The position numbers and the translations under genes were made by a program. A stretch of DNA of 64,000 bases, taken from contig NZ_CP091792.1 of the NCBI RefSeq assembly GCF_022024115.1, positions 2,170,001 through 2,234,000 of the forward strand, read 5' to 3'. Below are positions 15,345 through 22,371 of this stretch, one piece after another. The notes below the pieces were generated by a model. It was given only the letters and a program-made list of their open reading frames with translations, was not told the origin of the DNA and did no database searches. Numbering within the stretch: the stretch's first letter is position 1; the number at the start of each line of letters is the position of its first letter. This stretch comes from Prevotella communis. Its GTDB lineage: Bacteria > Bacteroidota > Bacteroidia > Bacteroidales > Bacteroidaceae.

Positions 15345-15509
15345 ATGAAGTACAAAGTAGAAATCACAGAGACTCTCCAGCGCATCGTTGAGATAGAGTC
15401 AGAAGATGCCGAGTCTGCCGTCAAAGCAGCACGTCAGATGTATCGTAACGAAGACATCGTGCTCGACGAAGGCGATTACAAAGGTGTCGATTATGTTGTC
15501 ATCAACTAA
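15345..15509 (+). CDS. DpnD/PcfM-like small protein (54 aa)
   Basis: MKYKVEITETLQRIVEIESE with a following AESAVKAARQMYRNEDIVLD matches the style of DpnD/PcfM family proteins, which occur on conjugative plasmids and mobile elements. Their molecular role is not established. The start at 15345 is chosen from the AACCCAAAC-gaatATG leader; the longer open frame overlaps the preceding gene and is biased. Confidence 0.65.
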   Translation: MKYKVEITETLQRIVEIESEDAESAVKAARQMYRNEDIVLDEGDYKGVDYVVIN

Positions 15510-15661
15510 TCAGTCATAGTCTTGTAGTTGGCGGTTGCCACCGTGCCCTTCGGTTTTCCGAAGGGTCTCTGGTACCGCTTTCAACCAACCGTCTCTCCAT
15601 CATTTTCGTGACCTCACGAAAATGGTACTCATTTATGTCTAACCCATTAAACAAAAGAATT
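15510..15661 (+). repeat. Boundary module 12 (double)
   Basis: The TAA of the DpnD-like gene is followed by CAGTCATAGTCTTG. Next come a CCCTTCGG/CCGAAGGG hairpin with a TTTT loop, GTCTCTGG, CAACCAACCGTCTCTCC, a CATTTTCGTG/CACGAAAATG hairpin, and TCTAACCCATT-aaacaaaagaatt-ATG. The signature GTCTCT appears twice and two hairpins are present without a gene between them, as if one gene had been lost. Confidence 0.6.
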
Positions 15662-16177
15662 ATGAGTAAACGTATCACAAAGGCAATGGCAGAAGCCGCC
15701 GCACACGAACTGGCCAAGATTGCTTTCGACAAGAAGGTAGAGAAGGCAGAGAACGATCTCCAGCAGCTCGCAGAGCATTTCGTCCGCAAGTACATTCCGG
15801 AAGAGGTGCGCGAAGTAGGAGTGACCTATGTTGAAGCCTATGACCACGAGAGTAGAGCCGAGTTTACCACAGAAGGTAATGGTGGCTACAACTACAAGTA
15901 CGTCAGACTGTCCTACGAGCATCCGAAGTTCAAGCGCATCCAACTTTCAATTGAGGATTGGCGCTCTCTCGAGAAGGCCGACAAACTTCTGCGCGACATG
16001 CAGGATGCTTGTCGCGACTACGACTATGACGTGCAGACAGCACTCTTCAATCTCCGCACAGAGCGAAACGTCACCGACCAGTTCCCCGAGGCCCTTCCGT
16101 TCCTCAACTTCACAGCGTGTACCGCCCTTGCACCGAACCTAACTCCGCTCCGTGCACTGCTCAATCAGAACCTCTAA
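15662..16177 (+). CDS. Unknown protein (171 aa)
   Basis: Start MSKRITKAMAEAAAHELAKI from the module leader at 15662. The N-terminal 60 residues are helical and charged; the middle has a Tyr/His-rich part (VTYVEAYDHESRAEF). It is consistent with a phage or mobile-element accessory protein, but no family was recognised. Confidence 0.6.
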   Translation: MSKRITKAMAEAAAHELAKIAFDKKVEKAENDLQQLAEHFVRKYIPEEVREVGVTYVEAYDHESRAEFTTEGNGGYNYKYVRLSYEHPKFKRIQLSIEDWRSLEKADKLLRDMQDACRDYDYDVQTALFNLRTERNVTDQFPEALPFLNFTACTALAPNLTPLRALLNQNL

Positions 16178-16231
16178 GTCTCTCTATGCTGCAACACCGT
16201 TGCAGCAACTATCAACCAAATCAAGACGAAT
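16175..16231 (+). repeat. Boundary module 13
   Basis: TAA-GTCTCTC, perfect 8-bp stem GCTGCAAC (16188-16195)/GTTGCAGC (16199-16206), CAACCAAA, then gacgaatATG. Confidence 0.8.
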
Positions 16232-16549
16232 ATGACTGAAATGACTTACCTGCAGCAGTTCCAGCAGCTAAAGACGAAGTACGCCGACGCGCTCTTCCTC
16301 TTCCGCTGTGGCGACTTCTACGAGGCTTATGGCGACGATGCCGAGGTTTGCTCAAAGGAGTTAGGTGTCACGCTATCCAGCGTGGACGATATGAGATTCT
16401 GGCCGGAAGACCGTCTTGTCTCATTTCCCCATCATGCTCTCGATGCGTACTTGCCGAAGCTGGTGCGCAACGGCCACCGCGTGGCCATCGTCGACCAACT
16501 CGAAGACCCGCGTAAAACCAAGCAACTCGTCAAACGAGACGGCCTCTAA
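16232..16549 (+). CDS. Stand-alone MutS domain I (mismatch-recognition) protein
   Basis: This 105-residue protein corresponds to the N-terminal mismatch-binding domain of MutS (YLQQFQQLKTKYADALFLFR, then CGDFYEAYGDDAEV). The Phe-x-Glu pair that MutS wedges into a mismatch is present as F-Y-E. The domains that follow in full MutS (connector, core, clamp, ATPase) are absent and the gene has its own stop, so it is not a truncated window artefact. Short MutS-I proteins are known from Bacteroidetes mobile elements. It might compete with host MutS or bind distorted DNA; this is inference. Confidence 0.8.
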   Translation: MTEMTYLQQFQQLKTKYADALFLFRCGDFYEAYGDDAEVCSKELGVTLSSVDDMRFWPEDRLVSFPHHALDAYLPKLVRNGHRVAIVDQLEDPRKTKQLVKRDGL

Positions 16550-16570
16550 TTGTGCAAGTTATTGTGCAAC

Positions 16571-16651
16571 TTATTGTTCAATTTTTGAACAATAACCTGA
16601 ACAATAAAATGCAGTTAAATATCAACTTATTGTTCAAATTCTGAACAATAA
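16571..16651. promoter_or_regulatory. Two TTATTGTTCA inverted repeats (operators)
   Basis: TTATTGTTCAA (16571-16581) mirrors TTGAACAATAA (16585-16595). A second pair is TTATTGTTCA (16627-16636) with TGAACAATAA (16642-16651). A lone TGAACAATAA lies at 16599-16608 and a near copy, TTATTGTGCAA, at 16560. This replaces the usual boundary module and points to regulated transcription of the 16773-18783 genes. Confidence 0.65.
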
Positions 16652-16744
16652 AACTCTCGTCTCGCGCGTGCGCGATAGTTACTCTATAGAATATAAATAA
16701 TTATAATATATTTATATATCGGTCGAAATTCAAAATTAAAATCG

Positions 16745-16752
16745 TAAATTTG
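16745..16752 (+). promoter_or_regulatory. -7 box for the 16773 gene
   Basis: TAAATTTG fits TAnnTTTG and lies 20 bp before the ATG at 16773, downstream of the inverted repeats. No good -33 TTTG is seen. Confidence 0.45.
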
Positions 16753-16772
16753 CATCTGAAATTCATCAAGAA

Positions 16773-17081
16773 ATGAACAAGTTCGCACTGTTCCTTTGGT
16801 GGTGTACCATCATCATCCTCTTCACTGGCTACCTCGGCTTCCTGCTGACGGTGGCTATCGCATCTGTTATCATCTTACTCTACCTGCTTTTCTACAAGTA
16901 TCTCCTTCATCGGCAATGGCGAAAGGAGCAGCGCGACTATCTCGACGCGCTCTTCCAATACGAGAACCGTGAGGAATACGAGCGTAAGCGTCAGGAGTAC
17001 ATCGACAATTGGGGTAAAGACCCAGGCTCCTACGACGAGCGACGCGACCGGCTCAAACGTGAGCTGGCTAAAATCAAGTAG
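16773..17081 (+). CDS. Membrane protein with charged cytoplasmic tail (102 aa)
   Basis: Residues ~4-42 are hydrophobic (FLWWCTIIILFTGYLGFLLT, then VAIASVIILLYLLFYKY) and probably form two membrane helices. The last 55 residues are very charged (RKEQRDYLDALFQYENREEY) and helical. It sits between the operator region and the recombinase and ends in a standard boundary module. No family recognised. Confidence 0.6.
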   Translation: MNKFALFLWWCTIIILFTGYLGFLLTVAIASVIILLYLLFYKYLLHRQWRKEQRDYLDALFQYENREEYERKRQEYIDNWGKDPGSYDERRDRLKRELAKIK

Positions 17082-17153
17082 TCTCTTTAGGGTTAGTGCA
17101 GCGAGGTTCGTCCTCGCTGTAAACCCACCAAGTTTAACCAAACCCTAAAGCGT
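17079..17153 (+). repeat. Boundary module 14
   Basis: TAG-TCTCTTT, stem GCAGCGAGG (17098-17106)/CCTCGCTGT (17112-17120) extended by GGGTT/AACCC, then TTAACCAAAC-cctaaagcgt-ATG of the recombinase. This is the last module seen. Confidence 0.75.
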
Positions 17154-18101
17154 ATGAAAGAAATCAAGTCTCTGTCTTTCGAGGAAAACAAGCGCTATCA
17201 GGCAGCTATCGTCAAGGGCTATTTCGACACCTACGACGATGACCCGCGAGCATGGCGCCGCTCATTCCTCGGAACATTCATTTGGAAGCATCCTACGCGC
17301 ATACCCACCATCGACATCTTTACTGAGGTCGTTGGTCACTTGCCGACGTGGGCAGACATCACAGACCAAAATCTGCGCGAACTTCAAGAGGCTATGGCCA
17401 AGCGTTATTGCGCCAACACGTGCAAGAACCGCTTCGCTGAGTTGAAGGCTATCATCAATGAGTATGCCGACGAGCAGCCAATGGCCACTCAGAAGTTCAA
17501 GCGCATCCTCGTTGCAAAGAGCGAACCGTCTCAGGCGGTCTATCTCAACACTCACGAGATTGCAAAGATTCTGGACTACCCTCCGCTCACCGATATCGAG
17601 CAGTATGTGCGTCGCATCTTCCTCATTGAAGCGCTCACAGGTGCTCGTAACTGCGACTCTGTGCGTCTCACGCTGGAGAATGTTGACTTCGAGAAGGAAC
17701 CACCGCTCATAACGTACTTCTCTCAGAAGGTTCGTAAGAACGTCCATGTTCCCATGCACGCCTCGCTTCACGCCATCCTCGCTGAGAAGGTGGAGTGTCC
17801 TGCGCCGTGCCTCGACACGTTCAACTCCACGTTGCGCACCATCTGTCATCGGTGCGGCATCAACGAGCGCGTCACAATCTTCCGACGCGGCAAAGAGACG
17901 ACAGACGAGAAATGGCGCTATGTCAGCTCTCACACTGGCCGACGCTCTTTTGCCACTAATCTCTTCATGCAGGGAGTTGACCCTTACGAAATCTCTGAGT
18001 ATATGGGCCACTCTTCTCCGCAGATCACTATTCAGCGGTACATCATCGGACACAAGAACACGTCCGACGCTGCCATCCGCTTCTTCACAAAAGAATTATG
18101 A
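17154..18101 (+). CDS. Tyrosine recombinase (315 aa)
   Basis: The C-terminal half carries the full catalytic set: Arg in LTGARNCDSVRLTL, Lys in the following beta hairpin (QKVRKNVHVP), H-x-x-R in SSHTGRRSFA, and the His and Tyr in GHSSPQITIQRYI. The N-terminal ~110 residues look like a core-binding domain; an arm-binding domain is not obvious. This is a second recombinase, distinct from the integrase at 18802. It is the last gene with an array module and overlaps the next gene by 4 nt. It may resolve dimers, invert DNA or act on the array; which of these cannot be decided here. Confidence 0.85.
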   Translation: MKEIKSLSFEENKRYQAAIVKGYFDTYDDDPRAWRRSFLGTFIWKHPTRIPTIDIFTEVVGHLPTWADITDQNLRELQEAMAKRYCANTCKNRFAELKAIINEYADEQPMATQKFKRILVAKSEPSQAVYLNTHEIAKILDYPPLTDIEQYVRRIFLIEALTGARNCDSVRLTLENVDFEKEPPLITYFSQKVRKNVHVPMHASLHAILAEKVECPAPCLDTFNSTLRTICHRCGINERVTIFRRGKETTDEKWRYVSSHTGRRSFATNLFMQGVDPYEISEYMGHSSPQITIQRYIIGHKNTSDAAIRFFTKEL

Positions 18102-18454
18102 ACTACCAAAACGACACAACCTACTCGTTTGAGGAAGGTAAGACCTTTAGCCTCGACACGCTGCCGAAGAATGCGTTACTCGTAGTCTTCGACGACTCTT
18201 TCATTATCACGCATGGCATGAGCCGCGCTCTCAGCAAGGCAATGGCGGGCCACGGCACGGTGCTCACACCTGCCGAGGCAGCACAACGCTTCCCTGACCG
18301 CTTCTCCGTCAAGCAGCACAACGTCTCTGTTCTTCTCTCAGAAGCACAGTACAAGTATGCAAAGATTCGTGGAAAAGGCTCGCCTGCTAAGTACATTCGC
18401 GAATTTATTGACATGGATATGAACTTAAATCCCATCAAGCCAATGAAAACATGA
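18098..18454 (+). CDS. Unknown protein, possible ribbon-helix-helix C-terminus (118 aa)
   Basis: The ATG overlaps the recombinase stop (ATGA), so the two are probably co-translated. Residues ~80-110 (KQHNVSVLLSEAQYKYAKIR, then GKGSPAKYIREFID) have the strand-helix-helix pattern of ribbon-helix-helix DNA-binding proteins. The N-terminal part is unrecognised. It could be a recombination directionality or regulatory partner of the recombinase; that is inference from coupling. Confidence 0.55.
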   Translation: MNYQNDTTYSFEEGKTFSLDTLPKNALLVVFDDSFIITHGMSRALSKAMAGHGTVLTPAEAAQRFPDRFSVKQHNVSVLLSEAQYKYAKIRGKGSPAKYIREFIDMDMNLNPIKPMKT

Positions 18455-18783
18455 CAAAACAAGAACTTCTCAGCGAACTGCAAGGCATCTTCGCTGACGC
18501 GGAAGCAGGCACCGACCTCGCAAACATTGAGCATCGCCTCTCTATCGCCGCCACGAAAGTTGACGCGCTGATAGAGTCAGGCAATGCTCCCGAAGGGTTC
18601 ACGCGCTTCCTCACCACTACGCTCGACGCTATCAGAACTGCCATCGGCAAAGACCCCGACAAGGCCCACTTCTACATCAAGGCTTTGTCTGAACTTGTCA
18701 GAGGCAACGACGATGCTGCCGAGGATGCAATCATAGACTATCAGGTCCGTGAATTTATCAAAGGGAATAATCTGAGCCAGTAG
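18451..18783 (+). CDS. Unknown acidic helical protein (110 aa)
   Basis: Overlaps the preceding gene by 4 nt and ends inside a 12-bp inverted repeat. The product (MTKQELLSELQGIFADAEAG) is acidic and all-helical. It belongs to the three-gene coupled unit with the recombinase. Function unknown. Confidence 0.55.
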   Translation: MTKQELLSELQGIFADAEAGTDLANIEHRLSIAATKVDALIESGNAPEGFTRFLTTTLDAIRTAIGKDPDKAHFYIKALSELVRGNDDAAEDAIIDYQVREFIKGNNLSQ

Positions 18784-18796
18784 ACTCAGATTATTC
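18765..18796. terminator. Inverted repeat between convergent genes
   Basis: GAATAATCTGAG (18765-18776) and CTCAGATTATTC (18785-18796) form a perfect 12-bp stem spanning the stop of the plus-strand gene. A further CTCAGATTATTT follows. It lies between the plus-strand unit and the minus-strand integrase and probably ends one or both transcripts. Confidence 0.55.
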
Positions 18797-18801
18797 TCAG
18801 A

Positions 18802-19971
18802 TTATTTCCCATTCAGTCTCTCTTCAAATCCCTTCATCGCAGTAATGATGGATTTGTCCAACAACTTTGCGTAGGTGGCCCTCGTCTGCCGTGTGCTGGT
18901 GTGACCAAGAATCTTTGAGATTACTTCCATATCCACACCGCCGTCATTCAGCAGCATCGTAGCGCCTGTGTGACGCGCCCAGTGGGTCGTTATCGGCTTG
19001 TCTATCCCTGCCGCCTGAGCCACGAGTTTCAGATACTCGTTGTACTTCACGTTACTCAGCAGTGGCAGCTTGCCGCCGTACTTCTTCAAGACGTTCTTCG
19101 CTCCCTTCAACAGCAGAAGCGTAAATTCCACGCCAGTCTTTCCTCTCTTCGCCGTATAGACGCTCACATCAGAGCACAAGGCATCTTCGCCGCCTTGGAT
19201 GGAAGAGAGGTCGAAAGCAACCAAATCGACGTAACTCAGACAAGTGTACGTCTGGAACACGAATAAGTCACGCACCCTTTCAAGGCTCTCTGTGCCCATT
19301 GGTGCGCGCTCCAAGCGCCTGAACTCTTCCAAGGTGAGAAACTTCTGCAGACCGCAGTTCTTCTCCTTCTCTATGTGAAGCCACTTGTAAGGGTTCCGTT
19401 TCAGCATCCCTTCATCCATAGCATCAAGAATGAAGCTGTTCATGAAGCGGTGGTAGTTGTTCCACTTCGAGTAGTTCTTCATCCCTGTCTTCGCCAGGTC
19501 TTCATCCATCTTCATGATGTTCCTGTCCGTCACGTCGCTGAAGAACACAATGTGACCCCACGCCCTGAGCCATTTCAGAAAACGATCGTAGCGGTCTGCC
19601 GTGTCGGCACTCTTGCCATACACACGCACCTTCGCCCTGTCTTCACAGAAGTCCACGAAGAGCCGCTTCTCCCTCGTCAGGGCCTCCATCCTGCTCGGAA
19701 TCTCGTCAAGGTTCAGCGCTCCGGCATCCATCATGGCGTTCACCACCTTGCGCGCTTTCACCATGATAGCATCAAGGGCAGCGTTCAGTTCCTTCGCATC
19801 CACGCGGTTCGTCACCGTTCCGTTATGCCAATGCTTCGGGAGCAGGCGAATGCCTGTTGACATCCACTTGGCCCTGCGCTCAAACGTCACTCGCAGTTCT
19901 ACGACTGCTTCTCTCTTACTGGAAGCGATATGCCTCCTGTCATACACGAAAGTCAGAATTGGTACAATCAT
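18802..19971 (-). CDS. int: Integrase, IntDOT-like tyrosine recombinase (389 aa)
   Basis: The N-terminus (about 1-100) has the arm-binding strand pattern of Bacteroidetes integrases (VVELRVTFERRAKWMSTGIR), followed by a SAM-like core-binding domain. The catalytic domain keeps H-x-x-R (THWARHTGATM), GHTSTRQT and the Tyr of RATYAKLL. The usual first Arg position reads TCLSYVDL, with Ser where most enzymes have Arg, as known for IntDOT-type recombinases. It faces away from the tRNA-Ser(CGA), 299 bp from the tRNA 3' end, with phased repeats in between. It is therefore the likely enzyme that inserted this element. Confidence 0.9.
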   Translation of the reverse strand: MIVPILTFVYDRRHIASSKREAVVELRVTFERRAKWMSTGIRLLPKHWHNGTVTNRVDAKELNAALDAIMVKARKVVNAMMDAGALNLDEIPSRMEALTREKRLFVDFCEDRAKVRVYGKSADTADRYDRFLKWLRAWGHIVFFSDVTDRNIMKMDEDLAKTGMKNYSKWNNYHRFMNSFILDAMDEGMLKRNPYKWLHIEKEKNCGLQKFLTLEEFRRLERAPMGTESLERVRDLFVFQTYTCLSYVDLVAFDLSSIQGGEDALCSDVSVYTAKRGKTGVEFTLLLLKGAKNVLKKYGGKLPLLSNVKYNEYLKLVAQAAGIDKPITTHWARHTGATMLLNDGGVDMEVISKILGHTSTRQTRATYAKLLDKSIITAMKGFEERLNGK

Positions 19972-20054
19972 AATCGAATACTTTTATTGTTAATAATCAG
20001 TAAATGTTCCTTTTTTGTTCCGTATGCCACACTCTCGCGTCATTTTCCCCGAAA

Positions 20055-20098
20055 GTGTAAAACATTGCCCCGAAAGGTGTAAAACATGTGTAAAACAT
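20055..20098. repeat. Three phased GTGTAAAACAT repeats (integrase arm-type sites)
   Basis: Exact GTGTAAAACAT at 20055, 20077 and 20088, with spacings of 22 and 11 bp, so all three lie on the same DNA face. They lie between the integrase gene and the tRNA-Ser 3' end, where arm-type binding sites of lambda-like integrases are expected. Confidence 0.65.
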
Positions 20099-20230
20099 TC
20101 CGTCCGCATGAATGATTATTTATCATCATAAATCTACGTCCGTTCAGAGAGGTCTCTATCCCCTTATTAGGCTAATACTCAGCCCATTAAGGACACCTAA
20201 AACCTATAAATAACTGATTATCAACAACAA
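20099..20230. other. Right end of the element and attachment region
   Basis: Non-coding DNA between the phased repeats and the tRNA terminator. It has a few short imperfect palindromes (CCTTATTAGG near 20162; TGATTATTTATCATCA near 20112). The exact junction cannot be fixed without the left end, which is outside the window; the tRNA 3' end (20270 onward) is the likely core. Confidence 0.5.
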
Positions 20231-20261
20231 AAGAAGGAAGCCGTTTTGCGACTTCCTTCTT
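20231..20261 (-). terminator. Terminator of tRNA-Ser(CGA)
   Basis: AAGAAGGAAG (20231-20240) pairs perfectly with CTTCCTTCTT (20252-20261). On the minus strand it is followed by TTTGTTG, 9 bp after the tRNA end. Confidence 0.8.
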
Positions 20262-20269
20262 CGTTCAGC

Positions 20270-20355
20270 GGAGAGTGAGGGATTCAAACCCCCGATACCC
20301 ATAAGGGTATACCGGATTTCGAGTCCAGCGCGATCGATCACTCTGCCAACTCTCC
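20270..20355 (-). tRNA. serT: tRNA-Ser(CGA)
   Basis: Minus strand: GGAGAGT...ACTCTCC acceptor, a class II variable arm with a TACCC/GGGTA stem, anticodon loop CTCGAAA with anticodon CGA (reads UCG), and T-loop TTTGAAT on GGGGG/CCCTC-type pairing. CCA is not encoded. It has a TACCTTTG promoter box and a terminator. Its 3' end faces the integrase, so this is the probable attB-derived site. Confidence 0.9.
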
Positions 20356-20404
20356 GAATTTTCACTTCATACGAGTTCTGTTTTCCTCTCGCTTTTTGCG
20401 GATG

Positions 20405-20412
20405 CAAAGGTA
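20405..20412 (-). promoter_or_regulatory. -7 box of tRNA-Ser(CGA)
   Basis: CAAAGGTA is TACCTTTG on the minus strand, about 50 bp upstream of the mature tRNA 5' end. Confidence 0.6.
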
Positions 20413-20437
20413 CGAAGTTTCAACGAAACCTCCAAAT

Positions 20438-21022
20438 TTATTCAAAGGAAAGTTTCGCCAATCTGCTTTTTAACTGTTCGGCTTCACTTTTACGGATACT
20501 CAGGCAAATCTGACAGGTATTATCGTATGTCTGACTGACAATACGCGGGTTCATATCCTTGACGATTCGCATCACGTCGTTCATCAGCGGATAGGCAAAG
20601 GAATAAGTAACCTGCTCCTCCACCTGACGCGTCACTACCTCTGCATGGGCTATCGCATCGGCAGTCGCCTCACGGTAGGCAATAATCAGTCCGCTGGTAC
20701 CCAGGTTCACGCCACCATAGTAGCGTACCACGACAACCAGGATGTCTGTCAGTTCGTTGGAGTTTATCTGACCCAGAATGGGTTTTCCGGCAGTTGACGA
20801 CGGTTCCCCATCATCATTCGCACGGAACTCCTCACGCTCAGGCCCCAACATATAGGCATAGCACACGTGGCGCGCATCATAGTATTTCTTACGATACTGC
20901 GCAATAATCTCCTTTACCTCCTCGACCGTCTCAACATGATGTGCAAAAGCGAGGAATTTACTCCGTTTCTCAGAGTAAAATCCCTCGCTTGTTGTTGCTA
21001 TCGTCTTGAATTCGTCTGTCAT
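20438..21022 (-). CDS. yigZ: YigZ/IMPACT family protein
   Basis: A 194-residue protein with the IMPACT N-terminal pattern (SEKRSKFLAFAHHVETVEE) and the conserved core DDGEPSSTAGKPIL, then VVVVRYYGGVNLGTSGLI. The C-terminal ~60 residues are a ferredoxin-like DUF1949-type domain. YigZ proteins are soluble and linked to translation or stress in other organisms; the reaction is unknown. It is 28 bp downstream of the DUF1015 gene and probably in the same transcript. Confidence 0.9.
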   Translation of the reverse strand: MTDEFKTIATTSEGFYSEKRSKFLAFAHHVETVEEVKEIIAQYRKKYYDARHVCYAYMLGPEREEFRANDDGEPSSTAGKPILGQINSNELTDILVVVVRYYGGVNLGTSGLIIAYREATADAIAHAEVVTRQVEEQVTYSFAYPLMNDVMRIVKDMNPRIVSQTYDNTCQICLSIRKSEAEQLKSRLAKLSFE

Positions 21023-21050
21023 TCTTTCCTGTTATAACGTAATAACGTTA

Positions 21051-22298
21051 TTAGGACAATTTATGAATCACCAGTCCAGAGCGCAGTTTAGGCTCAAACC
21101 AGGTTGCCTTTGGAGGCATAATCTTACCGCTGTCGGCAATATCCATGATTTGCTGCATAGAGACAGGATAGAGCGCCAGGGCAGCACGCATCTCGCCATT
21201 ATCCACACGACGCTTCAGTTCGCCCAGTCCGCGCAGCCCCCCGACGAAGTCGATACGCTTTGAAGAGCGCAGGTCGCCGATATTCAGGATCTCATCAAGA
21301 ATCAGGCGGCTTGAGATGTCCACGTCGAGCACACCGATAGGATCATTATTATCATAGGTACCCTCCTTAGCCTTCAAGCTATACCAGTGCTCATCCAGAT
21401 AGAGTGAGAACTCATGGAGCTGGGCGGGCTTATAGATTTCCGTACCCTTATCCTCAACGATGAAATTCTTGTCCAACGCCTTCAGGAACTCCTCCGAACT
21501 GAGACCGTTCAGGTCTTTCACCACGCGGTTATAATCCAGGATGGTGAGCTGTGAAGCCTGGAAACATACTGCCATGAAATAGTTATACTCCTCCTTACCC
21601 GTGTGATTGGGGTTCTGCTTCTGTTTCTCGGCACCAACCAAGGCAGCAGCTGCTGAACGGTGGTGACCATCTGCGATATAGAGAGAAGGCATCTTGGCAA
21701 ACTCGTCGGTGATGGTCTGCATATCAGCCTTATCGCTAATCACCCAGAACTGATGACGGAAACCGTCGATAGGAGCAATGAAGTCATAGATGGGCTCTGT
21801 CTTCGCATAGCGCATAATCAGCGCATCGAGCGTGCTGTTATCAGGATATGCAAAGAATACGGGCTCAATATTGGCATTGTTCACACGGACATGCTTCATG
21901 CGGTCTTCCTCCTTGTCGCGACGTGTCAGCTCGTGCTTCTTGATACGTCCCTGCATATAGTCGTCAACCAAAGCACCTACCACCAGACCATACTGCGTCT
22001 TACCGTTCATGGTCTGTGCGTAGATATAATAGTGGTCGTCCTCATCCTGTACCAGCCAGCCTTTGTCCTGGAACATCTGGAAGTTCTCAGCGGCCTTTTC
22101 ATAGACGCGAGGATCATATTCCGATGTACCCACAGGGAAATCAATCTCCGGCTTAATGATATGATACAGACTTTTCTCGTTGTCGCCAGCCTCAGCACGG
22201 GCTTCCTCAGAATCCAGTACGTCATAAGGACGGCTCTCTACTTGTTCTACAAGCTCTTTTGGTGGACGAATGCCACGAAATGGTTTTACTGTTGCCAT
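21051..22298 (-). CDS. DUF1015 family protein (SerK/SbnI-like fold)
   Basis: This 415-residue protein starts MATVKPFRGIRPPKELVEQV and carries the family signature YIADGHHRSAAAALVG near residue 210. Members are related to the free serine kinases SerK and SbnI, so a role in serine or phosphoserine metabolism is possible; in Bacteroidetes the gene often lies beside serA/serC, but it does not do so here. Promoter box TACCTTTG at 22331-22338 (minus). Confidence 0.85.
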   Translation of the reverse strand: MATVKPFRGIRPPKELVEQVESRPYDVLDSEEARAEAGDNEKSLYHIIKPEIDFPVGTSEYDPRVYEKAAENFQMFQDKGWLVQDEDDHYYIYAQTMNGKTQYGLVVGALVDDYMQGRIKKHELTRRDKEEDRMKHVRVNNANIEPVFFAYPDNSTLDALIMRYAKTEPIYDFIAPIDGFRHQFWVISDKADMQTITDEFAKMPSLYIADGHHRSAAAALVGAEKQKQNPNHTGKEEYNYFMAVCFQASQLTILDYNRVVKDLNGLSSEEFLKALDKNFIVEDKGTEIYKPAQLHEFSLYLDEHWYSLKAKEGTYDNNDPIGVLDVDISSRLILDEILNIGDLRSSKRIDFVGGLRGLGELKRRVDNGEMRAALALYPVSMQQIMDIADSGKIMPPKATWFEPKLRSGLVIHKLS

Positions 22299-22330
22299 AG
22301 GTTTATTACTGATGTTTTATTAACAGAGCG

Positions 22331-22338
22331 CAAAGGTA
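22331..22338 (-). promoter_or_regulatory. -7 box for the DUF1015-yigZ transcript
   Basis: CAAAGGTA (TACCTTTG on the minus strand), 32 bp before the ATG at 22298. Confidence 0.6.
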
Positions 22339-22371
22339 ATCAAAAATTTCGAGAACACGAAAAGAAAATGC

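Noticed and set aside
20105..20200. Possible CRISPR-like repeats near the element end
   Set aside because: The repeats here are 11 bp with 0-11 bp gaps and lack spacers; no CRISPR array was found in the window.
6818..20355. Reading 6.8-20.3 kb as a separate element bounded by two tRNA-Ser genes
   Set aside because: The shared 3' sequence is short and common to Ser tRNAs, and the genes on both sides of the left tRNA look like one element; kept only as a remark.
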